In this document: positions 1 through 9,390 of the stretch, one piece after another
Layout: each line of letters begins with the position of its first letter
How positions within the stretch are numbered: position 1 is the first letter of the stretch
DNA from: Aurantiochytrium sp. KH105
Lineage: Eukaryota > Sar > Bigyra > Thraustochytrida > Thraustochytriidae
Direction: 5' to 3'
Assembly: GCA_003116975.1 (NCBI GenBank)
Contig: BGKB01000151.1
Span: 62,001-126,000, forward strand
DNA: 64,000 nt
Translations under genes and position numbers: made by a program
Notes under the pieces: model-generated
Told to the model about the DNA's origin: nothing
Seen by the model: the letters and a program-made list of their open reading frames with translations, nothing else
The model's database searches: none

Positions 1-1
1 C

Positions 2-208
2 GAGACCCTTTCACGCTGCGCCGTCACCAAAGACGTTCGCAAGAATTTGCGGCCCAAGACGCTGCACATGCTGGGGGACACCAACCTGCTTTCTCGTAAG
101 GAGCGCCAGGTGCTTGGTTCCCTCGATGCGAATAAGCCTTCGTCGGAGCGCGATCAGCCTTGGCACTCTCGCATCGTCAGCTCCCTTCGCGCTCTCGGCG
201 TCATGTAA
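2..208 (+). CDS. C-terminal fragment of an unidentified protein
   Basis: The frame is open from the left edge (first full codon at position 2) to a TAA at 206-208, giving 68 residues that end in RALGVM. The stretch is moderately basic with no low complexity and uses the same GC-rich codons as the confident genes nearby, so it reads as the true 3' end of a plus-strand gene cut by the window. It contains LHMLGDTNLLSRKERQVLG, which I cannot place in a family. It converges on the TTL-like gene, with 404 bp between the two stop codons. Confidence 0.55.
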   Translation, partial: ETLSRCAVTKDVRKNLRPKTLHMLGDTNLLSRKERQVLGSLDANKPSSERDQPWHSRIVSSLRALGVM

Positions 209-612
209 TTTAGAACACAACTATCGACATCGAATGAATGCAATCAAAGTATAAACGAGAACAATGTGTGCATTTCATTGTCAGCCACTGGCAAGCAGTC
301 TGCCAAGCTTTGACAATCGACTTGTTTCTCTTTTTGGTAATGTGGCCAAAGAGTGCGCCTAGCGCTTGCCTTCTTGCACCATGATCGCCAGCTCTCTGCG
401 CATTCCAAATCATCATGTAGTACTTGCCCTCCCCATCAACTTCAATCAAACCAAAAGAAAACAACGGAAAACAAAGTGCATGCCATGAGTGTTCCACAGC
501 CATCCAGAGAGACAGAATCATTGACCTTTTGGAAACTACAACCTAACCTGGTCCATCCATCCATCCATCTATCCATTCATTCATCTATCGACCGTATTGT
601 TTCCCCGCAACG
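209..612. other. Convergent intergenic region
   Basis: This 404-bp gap lies between two converging stop codons. It is less GC-rich than the flanking coding sequence and holds a short CCAT/CATT run near 553-588. It should carry both 3' UTRs. I see no gene or RNA in it. Confidence 0.6.
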
Positions 613-3600
613 TCAACCCTCGTCAGCAGCGCTAGATGCGGGCTCCTTGACAACGCCAGCAAATTGATTGATGCGCTCCTCAATGTAGGCACTAATGAGT
701 TCTTCGCGTTTGCGTTGGACCTCGGCCTCCTCATCCTTATTTGTGTTCATTGCCACCGAAGACTTGTCGAGAAAAATCTCATATCGCTCACGGAGGACGC
801 GCCGCACATACTCGGACTGCATGCAAGTCTCGACCTTGCCCTTAACGCGGCACTTTTGCCAAGCCAAGCGCGTGTACTTTCCAAGTTCGCGCTGGTTCGC
901 GCTCTCCACGCGAGTCTTGTAGTCGTGCACCTTGGCCGTTGCGAGCACGGCGGACTTGGCGAGCGACCACTTGCTGCGAAACTCGTGACACGGATTGTAC
1001 GTGGTGTTGCGCATGTAATCCTCGTATTCGCTATACACCAAGCGCCAGTCTCCGTAGCGGTCACCGTAGCGCATGCCTGCCAGCGCCTCGGGGCTATCCG
1101 ACGTCTCGAGCACCACAGACTTGAGTTCATCTTGCATGGGCTGAATCACATTTTCGACAATCTTGGGCGATCGCGAAAGCTGCGGACTGTTGTTCGCGCC
1201 CAAGTACCAGAATGTGTAGGTATCGTCGAGCGCAAAGGTGAGCTCGAGAAGCTGATAAGACTTGGTTCGGCGCTGAAGCGAGGGCCGCACAGCGTGAAAG
1301 AGAAGGCGCATCACCTGTTTGGCGTACGTTTCAAAAGCAGAACTCATGAAAAGATCGCCAGCCTTGGCCTCCTGTGACAAGAGAATCTGAAAGTTCTCGA
1401 AACTAAGCTCCGTCTTGCCGAGTAAAAAGCTTCGCCGCGCGTCGTCATCGTCGTCATCGTCTCCGCCGCGAAGCTCAGTCGTGCGCACAAAGCCATCGCG
1501 GTAAAAAACGAAGAATGGCTCGGTGCACGCAATGAGCATGTACGCACGGATGTCCCAGGCACGCTTGCGCACGAGAAGACGGTTGCCCACGTACTTTTGC
1601 ACAACGTACTGGAGGTCGCGCGGGGCTTGCATTGCGGCCTTGAGATGGTTTTTGGCGTCAGCAGGGTCCGTGTACTTGAGCTTGTTCTTTTCTACACCGC
1701 CCATGCAGCCGCGAAAGCGTTGCCCAAGACCGTTTTGGTGGGAAAAGTACTCAAAACCACCGGCATGTGCGCCATCCATGGGCTTGGCAACCCAGGCCGA
1801 GGCCGTGCGGTACTTTGCCACATTGGCGCATTCGTCGTTCATGTACATACGATAGGTTGCTGGCATGAGGAACATTTTGTTGAGCGAGCAGCCATTGAGC
1901 CGCGAAAATCGGGCCAGTGTCGACACCTGGTCCGTCTTGAGACCGCCGATGAGCTCGGCGCCCGCGATGTCATCGATAAAGCCTTCGAACAGACGTTCTG
2001 CGGCATGGCGGGCGCGCGCCGCCTCCTTGCGCGCCTCCTTGCGCTTTGCTTTACACTTTTTCGACTGACACGACAGATCTGCGGCCGCCCCTCCGCCCAA
2101 GAGCGCCTTGCTGGCCGCAAAACCTGTGTAGCTCGAGAACCGCTTCATGGCTGGACCGACCACCTTGGCCGCCTGCTCGTTGTTGAAGAACTCATAGCAT
2201 GGGTCATACAAGCGCTGCGACTCGGCCTCCTCGAGCTCGCTAAAGATGAGCTCGAACTGCCCATAGCGGTCGCCGGCACGCATTTTCTCGAATACAGTAG
2301 GGTGCTCGTGCAACTCGAGAACCAGGTCAAACTGCTCGGCAACAAATCCACGTGTATCAAAGTTGATGCTCCAGGTGTATCCGGGGTACCCGTTAGCCTC
2401 GATAAAGTGCACCTTGAAGTTGTCATCAATCATAAAGTCGAGACCAAAAATGTGAAAGGATCCCTTGCGCCGCTGCAGCTTGTGCCGAGCGCTCTGAAAG
2501 ACGAAATTGGCGGCGCGCTTAATGTAGGGGTCGAGCACACTGTCTACATAGTGCGCCCCGGCGCGCGCGTGTGACGTCAGGTACGATTGCATATCCTCAA
2601 AGGTCCAAATGTGCTCGCTCAGCTTGAAACCGGGCTTGAGACTCTGGTAGTGCGTATTGGTCAGGTAAACGGCGCGATTCTTGGACGAGGCGCTGTACTC
2701 GAAGAGAGACCGCCGCAAATACCCTTCATGATAAAACACCATCCACGGGTCTGAACTGGCAATCAACATGTATACGCGCAGATCGAATTTGCACTTTTCC
2801 AAGAGCAGTGGCTTGGCAATGTACTCTTGCACAAGAACACGCTCCAAGGCTGACATCGAAGGATTGTGTTTGCAGGGGAAAAATGACGCTGCCTTTTTCT
2901 TGATGGAATTCACGCCTGGGTGAAATGTAATGCCTTTGCCCTGTGAGCCGGTCTCGGGCTTCAAAAGGAAAGATTTGCCGTTACCCTCGTTGCGCAAAAA
3001 GGCCTCGCACTCCTCCTTAAAGTACAAGCGATACTGCGCGGGCTGCAGCGCAAGGTCATTGTACGAACACTCGTACTTGGGCAGACCATCGATGCGAATG
3101 GACTCAGCGGCCGCTTTGCGCCTGCGTTTCCGCCGCCGCCGTTTGCTTTTGCTCTTGTCGCCACTCTCGTTGTCATCATCGTCGTCTTCATCCTCTTCAT
3201 CGTCTTGGTCGTTCTCGTCGAGACCCGTGCTGGACTTGGGGAGACCGGGAATGTCCTTTGTGAGACCGCGTCGCCGCACAAATGACTGTTTGCCGCGAAG
3301 CTGCTGGCCTTTGTTACCTCCGATGGCGTCGGCACCGTCGAGCACACTCAGGTACGTTTTGCCAACTTGGTGCGTGTACGCTTGCTCAAAAGTCTCGGGG
3401 CGTTCCTTTTTGAGCTTGGTCAGCTCAGTCGTATCGCTCTCAAGCCACGTGAGTCGGACATTTAGATTGTCTCGGAAAAATGTCCCGTTGTTGGGTCCGA
3501 CGACCTTGGCATTCTTGTACATCATCTTCCACTTGCGGTTCGTCAGATCCTCCAGCGCCAGTCCGCGGCACTCGTCGCGGAGGCAGCCAAACGTGCGTTT

Positions 3601-4539
3601 GTTGGCCTTTTGGTTAATTTCAGGGTTGGTGATTTGCCGCGCAATTCGCAGCTTGGACTTGTCCTTTTCCGGAGTGCTTGCTGTGACGCCAAACCTCTCG
3701 AGCGAGGCTGTCGACTCTTTTGCAGACATGCGACGACGCTCGCGATCAGGACGCAGAGCCCAGGAAGCTGGGCCATAGTTCACGTTGAGGCGTTTGTAAA
3801 GACGCTCGGGCGGGCTGAGCTCTGTATCAGAATCGTCGCTGTCTTGCATGAGGAATTGAGCGTAAAAGACCAATTGTGCAATGCCGAGAATCAGGATAAA
3901 GCCTGCGGCGGCAGCGAGGCCGCGGCGCACGAGTTTGCCTCGCTTCTTTTTCGATGCCTTGGAGCGTCCGCGGACCGCCTCCTTTACAAACGCAGTGACA
4001 TCTTGAAGAAAGTCGGTGGCCTGACGCTGCAAATTTTCAACCATGCTGTTGGATGCATTCAGATCTTTTCCCTTTTTGTGGCGTGGCGTATCGTTTGACT
4101 CGCTTCGCTCTTTTGCGTTTGCGACTTGCTTCAATGCGCGAGGTCTCCTCCGCGCGAGACCTCGGGGCGCTGCGCGGCCCGTTTCCGGATCTACCTCGTC
4201 GTCGTCATCGTCGTCGGTGCCGCTGCTGCTTTCGCTGCTGCTACTGCTGCTCTCTGCGGCGCCTTGCCGCACGCCGCGGCCCTCCTCGACCGTTTTCACG
4301 CCGGCAGCGTCGCTGCTGCTGCTGCTGCCGCTGCTGCTGCTACTGCTGCTGTCGCTGTCGCTGCTGCTCTCCTCGCCGTCGTTGCCGCCGCCGCCCAGCT
4401 GAGCGCGGTTGTTCTTATTCTTGTCGTCGTTGTCGCTCTTGTTCTTGTCGTCGAGGCCCCGCTCGAGCTCGGCGCGGCGTTCCGCCTGCCGCCTGCGTGC
4501 GGCCGCGGCGACGGCGGCGAGGCCGCCTCGGGGCCGCAT
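613..4539 (-). CDS. Membrane-anchored tandem TTL-domain (tubulin tyrosine ligase-like) protein
   Basis: The 1308-residue protein belongs to the TTL/TTLL ATP-grasp family, which ligates amino acids to tubulin or other proteins. An acidic and serine-rich N-terminus is followed by a basic patch and one hydrophobic helix (about 204-230). The first TTL domain (about 316-790) has KPETGSQGKGI near 523, a KFDLRVYMLI segment and a metal-binding IEANGYPG near 716. An acidic/basic insert near 440-480 interrupts it. The second domain (about 830-1240) keeps the fold (WDIRAYMLIACTEP) but reads AKPMDGAHAGG where the glycine-rich loop should be and LGANNSP where Glu-x-Asn should be, so it looks inactive. Lys/Arg before the helix suggests type II topology with lumenal domains, which would be unusual for a tubulin enzyme. 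The start is the first ATG. Its promoter is shared with the MsrB gene. Confidence 0.85.
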   Translation of the reverse strand: MRPRGGLAAVAAAARRRQAERRAELERGLDDKNKSDNDDKNKNNRAQLGGGGNDGEESSSDSDSSSSSSSGSSSSSDAAGVKTVEEGRGVRQGAAESSSSSSESSSGTDDDDDDEVDPETGRAAPRGLARRRPRALKQVANAKERSESNDTPRHKKGKDLNASNSMVENLQRQATDFLQDVTAFVKEAVRGRSKASKKKRGKLVRRGLAAAAGFILILGIAQLVFYAQFLMQDSDDSDTELSPPERLYKRLNVNYGPASWALRPDRERRRMSAKESTASLERFGVTASTPEKDKSKLRIARQITNPEINQKANKRTFGCLRDECRGLALEDLTNRKWKMMYKNAKVVGPNNGTFFRDNLNVRLTWLESDTTELTKLKKERPETFEQAYTHQVGKTYLSVLDGADAIGGNKGQQLRGKQSFVRRRGLTKDIPGLPKSSTGLDENDQDDEEDEDDDDDNESGDKSKSKRRRRKRRRKAAAESIRIDGLPKYECSYNDLALQPAQYRLYFKEECEAFLRNEGNGKSFLLKPETGSQGKGITFHPGVNSIKKKAASFFPCKHNPSMSALERVLVQEYIAKPLLLEKCKFDLRVYMLIASSDPWMVFYHEGYLRRSLFEYSASSKNRAVYLTNTHYQSLKPGFKLSEHIWTFEDMQSYLTSHARAGAHYVDSVLDPYIKRAANFVFQSARHKLQRRKGSFHIFGLDFMIDDNFKVHFIEANGYPGYTWSINFDTRGFVAEQFDLVLELHEHPTVFEKMRAGDRYGQFELIFSELEEAESQRLYDPCYEFFNNEQAAKVVGPAMKRFSSYTGFAASKALLGGGAAADLSCQSKKCKAKRKEARKEAARARHAAERLFEGFIDDIAGAELIGGLKTDQVSTLARFSRLNGCSLNKMFLMPATYRMYMNDECANVAKYRTASAWVAKPMDGAHAGGFEYFSHQNGLGQRFRGCMGGVEKNKLKYTDPADAKNHLKAAMQAPRDLQYVVQKYVGNRLLVRKRAWDIRAYMLIACTEPFFVFYRDGFVRTTELRGGDDDDDDDARRSFLLGKTELSFENFQILLSQEAKAGDLFMSSAFETYAKQVMRLLFHAVRPSLQRRTKSYQLLELTFALDDTYTFWYLGANNSPQLSRSPKIVENVIQPMQDELKSVVLETSDSPEALAGMRYGDRYGDWRLVYSEYEDYMRNTTYNPCHEFRSKWSLAKSAVLATAKVHDYKTRVESANQRELGKYTRLAWQKCRVKGKVETCMQSEYVRRVLRERYEIFLDKSSVAMNTNKDEEAEVQRKREELISAYIEERINQFAGVVKEPASSAADEG

Positions 4540-4860
4540 GCTGGCGTCTCCGCGCCGCGCGCGCCGCGCCGCGCCGCGCCGCGCCGGGGCGGGTCGCGCG
4601 CTCCGAGCCGACCCGAGTCTGCTCGAGCTGCTCCCGCTGCCTGTTTGTTTGCCTGCTCGCTCGCCTGCTTTGCTCGCCTGCTTGGGTCACTTATGATCGC
4701 TCATTCTCGACGCTTACTACGATCGCTCACCTCACGATCGCTGTTTATGATCGCTTCCTCATGATCGCTTACCTCATGATCGCCTGCGATCAGCCACAGA
4801 TCGATCAGGCAGAGCAGAAGACCCGCCGCCCTCGACGGGAGCAGACCCGAGGCCAGCGCG
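4540..4860. promoter_or_regulatory. Divergent promoter region (TTL-like / MsrB)
   Basis: These 321 bp separate two divergent start codons. The left half is a CGC-rich run and a TGCTCGCC-type repeat; the right half has several GATCGCT/TGATCGC units between about 4690 and 4790. The GATCGC units could be binding sites, but this is only a repeated-word observation. No TATA box stands out. Confidence 0.4.
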
Positions 4861-5472
4861 ATGGCGCCCACGCGGCGGCGAGCGCAGGCGGCCGAGCCCG
4901 AAGTCGACGGAGGCGGGCCTGCGAAATGCGCCAGGACCGGGACGGCGACGTCGGCGGCGGGGACCACGAGCGCGAGGCCGGGGCCGGCGGCGAGCCTCGC
5001 GCTCGTGGAGCCCTCGTGGAGGCGACACGCGCTGTACGAGGAGGTGACGCTGGAGAACCGGGAGGTGTACTTTGGAATCAGCGCGCGCCCGCTGACGAAG
5101 CGCGTGGAAGACGACATGGAGCTCGTCTCCGATGTCGTCTCGCATGAGGGGTTCAGGGATTTTTGGGCGTCGGGCACTTACACTTGCGCGCGGTGCGATG
5201 CCGCATTGTATTCGTCAAAAGACAAGTTTCGCGGGCCGTGTGTCTGGCCGTCATTTCGCAGAGAGGCGCATGACGACGCGTTGATTCGCGTCAAGGTCGA
5301 GGGCTACAATGGATATACATGCGCCGTGTTTGAGGTGTATTGTGCTGGCTGTGAGCTTTTTCTCGGTCATGCCTTTGAAGATGGAAAGCAAAAGGGCGAT
5401 CTCCACCCGGATGCGCAATGGCGACACTGAGTACTCTCTCTGTCGCTGCGACACCGCGCGACAGAGCAGTAA
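4861..5472 (+). CDS. Peptide methionine-R-sulfoxide reductase, probable selenoprotein (TGA = Sec190)
   Basis: MsrB reduces methionine-R-sulfoxide in proteins. The MsrB core covers residues about 95-200: YTCARC (C109, C112) and CAGC (C161, C164) are the two zinc CxxC pairs, and WPSF and LGHAFEDG are family motifs. The first in-frame stop is a TGA at 5428-5430, after WRH. Reading through it gives VLSLSL and seven more residues before a TAA at 5470-5472. In this family the segment is R-(Y/F/H)-(C or U)-x-x-S-x-S-L, so TGA falls exactly on the catalytic Cys/Sec, as in animal MsrB1 (SelR). If TGA were a stop, the enzyme would lack its nucleophile. I could not identify a convincing SECIS element. 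The first ~90 residues are Ala/Arg-rich and may be a targeting extension. Confidence 0.82.
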
Positions 5473-6125
5473 ATTTGATAGTTGAGACAAGCTAGGAATC
5501 GTAGCTGCAATTGCGATCGATGCATGCTCGTGAGTGAGTGAAAAAGAGGGTCCGAGCCACAGGAACTCTATTATGGCGTGACAAAAACCTTGTGGCTAAG
5601 CTGGCCATTTTCATGAAGCTTTTTAGCCAAGCTGGTAGGTAGGTAGGTAGGTAGGTCCTTTTTCTAGGAGGTGAAACCAGCAAGAGAGAATGGCTCGGCT
5701 TTTGTCTTAGTTTTTGTGAACGTAAACGTGTTCCCGTCCCATGACGACCAAAACCTCAATCGCGCGCCCCGCGAAGGTTTACAAATCGCCTCGAAAAATG
5801 TGTGTCGATTGGCACACGAAGTTGCACGCTACAAAAATCATTTTTTTTTTAATGACAATATTTCTGTTTCGGAGATTGATTTGATTTGATTTGATTTGAT
5901 TAGATTTTTGTTTCGGAGATCGATTTGATTTGATTTGAATTGATTTGAATTATTTTTGTGAGTACGAGCAATCAAGCTGGAGAAGAAAGAAAACAGTCAG
6001 TTCGGTGTCACTTCATGGTGATGGTACTTTATCTATATTTTGCACAAGAGTCCGTTCGTCAAACTGTCTACCCGAAAGCAAACAAAAAGTTTACCTTTGG
6101 TTCCCCACGACAAGCGCTTCTTTCT
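5473..6125. other. Convergent 3' region with AGGT and GATTT repeats
   Basis: This is the MsrB 3' UTR (where a SECIS should lie) facing the bHLH-like gene's 3' end. It holds (AGGT)n at about 5636-5655, a strong short inverted repeat around 5593-5630, and a run of GATTT units at about 5876-5950. No further gene is supported. Confidence 0.5.
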
Positions 6126-6692
6126 TTAGTTGAGTTCGTCAAAGACCTGATCGTTCATACCCAAGCCGAGCTGTTCATCCAAATAATCGAGGTGGTCTGT
6201 GAAATTCGTTGTGTCGGAGCTGAGGGCTTCCGAAAGTACTATGGGGCTCTCGTGTCGAAGCGGACTTATGATTGCCGGCGAACCTGATGCTGCCGCGAGC
6301 GCTCCAATACTCGAGGCCCGTCTGCGCTGGGGCGGCGTGCCGTGGTCCGGATAGACGCTGGGATCTGCCGCGTAGGTGTCACGATTAATATCCATGTCCT
6401 TGAGCATTTGCTGCGGCAACGCGGCGGCCTGGGCGGCGTTCTTCTTCTTGAGCGCGAGCAGGAGCTCGTTCAAGACATATGTACGGTCCGCGGCCCCGAC
6501 CTCGATGCCGAGGAGCGAGCATATTTCTGTGAACTGCTGCGCGACGACGTCCCGTCGTCGCTTCTCGCGCTCGTACTTGCGCTCTCGCCTCTTCGAGTCG
6601 CGCTTCTTCGCCGGCGGCGCGGTCCTCTGCTGTTGCTGCGGCATGCTCCCCGGGTGCGCGTAGACTGGGTATTGGCCTTGCCCCGGCATCAT
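6126..6692 (-). CDS. Putative bHLH-type transcription factor
   Basis: The 188-residue protein has a strongly basic block (about 29-48) running into a helix-loop-helix-like stretch to about residue 80. The EKRRRDVV segment matches the basic-region pattern E-x-x-R-R-x-x-(I/V). AQQFTEICSLLG looks like helix 1 and DRTYVLNELLLALKK like helix 2, as in bHLH proteins that bind E-box DNA as dimers. The usual His at position 5 of the basic region is Lys. The rest is Pro/Gln-rich at the N-terminus and Ser/acidic at the C-terminus, suggestive of an activation region. The upstream extension to 6707 starts at TTG, so the ATG at 6690-6692 was chosen. A bZIP is less likely because no leucine heptad follows the basic block. 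Confidence 0.6.
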   Translation of the reverse strand: MMPGQGQYPVYAHPGSMPQQQQRTAPPAKKRDSKRRERKYEREKRRRDVVAQQFTEICSLLGIEVGAADRTYVLNELLLALKKKNAAQAAALPQQMLKDMDINRDTYAADPSVYPDHGTPPQRRRASSIGALAAASGSPAIISPLRHESPIVLSEALSSDTTNFTDHLDYLDEQLGLGMNDQVFDELN

Positions 6693-7256
6693 CTCCCGAC
6701 CCACCAAGCCAAGGAGGCGCCGCCGCGACCTGCCTGCCTCGCCTCGGCCGCCTCCCTCGCCGCCCCGCCCGCCGAAACGCCCGTGCTCGGCCCGCGAGCT
6801 CGGCCGCCCCGGTCTCCGCGCTGCCGCTGCTCGCCTGCAACTCGTTCTGGTCCTCGCTTGCGTTTTATGTAGTTCTGCTCGGCGCCCAGCTCCCGCGGGG
6901 CGTCCATTTTCGCGCCCCGCGCCTAGCGTTTCCCCTAGCCGCGCCCTACGAGCCCCCGCTGGGACGCGCTGGCCGCCGCCTAGGACCTCCTACGCCTCCC
7001 CTTGCGCCCGGGGGACGGGCCCCGGGGGTCCCTCCGCGCGCTGTCCCTTTGGAGATAGCCAGATAGATGCGCGGGGGCGGCAGCATGGACTGACTGCCTG
7101 CCTGTGACTGCAGCTGACTGCTGCTGGTAGCGGCGCACGGACGGTCTCTGCTTTGCCGGCAATGCAGTGAGCGGCAGGTGGATCTGGGCTGCTGATACGA
7201 CATTATAGTCCCGCGGTGTCGTGAGCGAGGGCAATCATGTATGAAATGGCAGCCAG

Positions 7257-7289
<33 letters not shown>

Positions 7290-7667
7290 GTGCGTTGTTG
7301 TTTTCTTGCTTTCATGTGCTTGCTCGCTCGCCTGCATGTGCTTGCTGATGTATGCATGATGCTTGCTTGCATGTATGTTTGCGCTGCGACTCCGCGGACT
7401 ATATTCAGCATCCGAGACCGGCCTTGACCGTACTCTGCACCGAAGAGGCAGCAATAGGCCTAGTTCTGCTCATCAAAGAAAAAAGAAAAAAAAGAGGCTC
7501 AACGGCTACTTGGGCAAAGCTCTGCATTGTTGAACGTGGCTGGAGCGAGAAAAAGAGAGAGTGGGGGGTGATCGCAGCCGGACGCAACGCGCGCAAGGAG
7601 GCGTCAAAACAGCGAGCTGCGAGCACCAAGACGCGGAATCGAGCGTCTCATCGCCAACGTGTCATGA
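6693..7667. other. Divergent intergenic region with (GCTT)n tract
   Basis: This 975-bp gap lies between the bHLH-like and RCC1-repeat starts. The left part is extremely GC-rich. A (GCTT)n microsatellite lies at about 7258-7288, followed by degenerate TGCTTGC/CATG repeats to about 7370. It presumably holds both promoters and 5' UTRs. No coding signal is supported. Confidence 0.5.
7258..7288. repeat. (GCTT)n microsatellite
   Basis: Roughly seven perfect tandem copies of a 4-bp unit lie in the divergent promoter gap. Confidence 0.9.
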
Positions 7668-9092
7668 ATGGCGCCCACCATGCTGGGTGAAGAGGTGTTC
7701 TCGTGGGGTTGGGCAGCACACGGACAAGTGGGCCACGGTGGCGACGAAAAATTCGTGCCGACGATGAAAAGCATGGACCGGGTGCTCTTGCAGGGACAAT
7801 ACGTCCAGTACATTGCGTGCGGGTTCTGCTTTACCCTGGCGCTTACCACTCGAGGTAGCTTGTATTCCTGGGGCGTGAACAAACACCAACAACTTGGACA
7901 CATCGATCAAAAAGAAGAAATTATTACGCCTCGAAAGATCAAATTCTTTCACCAACGCTCCGTCGTCATGGTTGGGGCTGGTAGAGAACATGCACTGGCA
8001 GTCCTCTCGACTGGCGAAGTGTTTTCCTGGGGTTCGGGGGTCTATGGCGTGCTTGGCCACAACAACGAGGACGACTGCACAGAGCCCCGGATGATTGACT
8101 GGTTTCAGGCGCACAAGTCAACGTCAAATGAATTCTCAGCCCCCGAGGCGCGACAAACGCTACAGCTTTCCTCTATAAAGGTACCGACAGAGAAGGCCGA
8201 CCCTGCGGACTCGTTTAAAAGCGACAGCTCGAGAAATGATGCCAGTATTCACATTGTGAGCGTTGCGTGCGGGCACTCACACTGTCTCGCGCTCGATAGT
8301 AAAGGCCGGGTATACAGCTGGGGTTTGGGATTGCTCGGACGACTTGGACATGGAGACCAAAAGACGAGACTGAGGCCTAAACTCATTTGCATGTTTGTGG
8401 ACCAGCGCATCAAAATCAAGGCGATCTCGTGTGGCTGGGATCACAGTGCCGCACTCTCGCATCGCACGGGAAGGGTATTTACGTGGGGATGTGGACGTAG
8501 CCACCAGCTCGGGGGTGTTGGTTTGCGTCGAAACTCGCCAAACTCTTCACTGTTGCTTCGCAGGTCCGAAGCCGACGGCGCTACATTCATGACTCTTCCA
8601 ACCAAGGTCATGCGATGGCAAACCCGGAATCCCAAAAGCAATGCCCTGACCAATATGACTGTAGCGCCAAAGATCGTGCGCCTGAGTTGTGGTGGTAAGC
8701 ATAATCTGGCCGTGGCCGAGGACGGCGCCGTGTATTCCTGGGGTCGCGGGGAATTTGGGAGACTTGGCCATCAGGATCAACAGCACCGCATCTTTCCATT
8801 ACAAATTCTTGGCTTCGAGGGGCGTATTCGGTCCGTCTCTGGCGGTGGATACCATTCAATGGCCGTCTCCGAGGAAGGCGAGATTTACGTTTGGGGCTGC
8901 AATGAGCATGGACGACTCGGTGTCGGCACCTCGCAATTATATCTCACCGAGCCAACCATGCTTCCACACACAGCAAAGGGCGCCAAGCACCGTTTCCGCA
9001 TCGAGGAAGTCTTTGCGGGTGCCTACACCTCGATGGCTGTGGGTGCGATCGAAGACCATGTCCATGCTCGTGGTTCTTGCGCTCTGCAGTGA
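7668..9092 (+). CDS. RCC1-repeat (regulator of chromosome condensation-like) protein
   Basis: The 474-residue protein has seven RCC1-type blade motifs of the form (V/I/L)-(Y/F)-x-W-G-x(5-6)-(L/V)-G: VFSWGWAAHGQVGHGG, LYSWGVNKHQQLGHID, VFSWGSGVYGVLGHNN, VYSWGLGLLGRLGHGD, VFTWGCGRSHQLGG, VYSWGRGEFGRLGHQD and IYVWGCNEHGRLGVGT. Seven motifs match a complete seven-bladed propeller. RCC1 itself is the Ran exchange factor, but most proteins with this fold have other partners and nothing here shows Ran activity. A polar insert sits between blades 3 and 4. An ATG four bases upstream (7664) opens an overlapping 8-codon frame, and a second in-frame ATG at 7680 has a better context (ACCATG), so initiation could be at either site. 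The next gene lies 298 bp downstream on the same strand. Confidence 0.9.
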   Translation: MAPTMLGEEVFSWGWAAHGQVGHGGDEKFVPTMKSMDRVLLQGQYVQYIACGFCFTLALTTRGSLYSWGVNKHQQLGHIDQKEEIITPRKIKFFHQRSVVMVGAGREHALAVLSTGEVFSWGSGVYGVLGHNNEDDCTEPRMIDWFQAHKSTSNEFSAPEARQTLQLSSIKVPTEKADPADSFKSDSSRNDASIHIVSVACGHSHCLALDSKGRVYSWGLGLLGRLGHGDQKTRLRPKLICMFVDQRIKIKAISCGWDHSAALSHRTGRVFTWGCGRSHQLGGVGLRRNSPNSSLLLRRSEADGATFMTLPTKVMRWQTRNPKSNALTNMTVAPKIVRLSCGGKHNLAVAEDGAVYSWGRGEFGRLGHQDQQHRIFPLQILGFEGRIRSVSGGGYHSMAVSEEGEIYVWGCNEHGRLGVGTSQLYLTEPTMLPHTAKGAKHRFRIEEVFAGAYTSMAVGAIEDHVHARGSCALQ

Positions 9093-9390
9093 ATTGCACT
9101 GTTGTTTGCGCGGGACAGCAGCACATGTCCAAGAAATTACGTGCAGATCACGTGGAGTACATGCTTCACCGTGTACGCGACTTTGTGCTACAACGTAAGG
9201 ATTCCTCTTTGCAAGTCAAGGTTACGTCAACACACGTTGCATCGTAAGCGTCGGCAACCTGCAGCAGCTGGCGCATCAACCTGAAAAGGATAGGTCTGGT
9301 CGAGGATCGTATTTTGTTTTTTGTTTTGTACAAAGAAAAGACAGAGCACCAGAACCGAATCATCATTGCGCATCGCGTGGCGCTGCGATC

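Noticed and set aside
5579-5617. Stem-loop downstream of MsrB considered as a SECIS element
   Set aside because: It has TGAC and TGAA at the base and AA in the loop, but the helix is interrupted by a five-base bulge and the AA is about 16 bases from the core, longer than usual. A computed search is needed, so it is not annotated.
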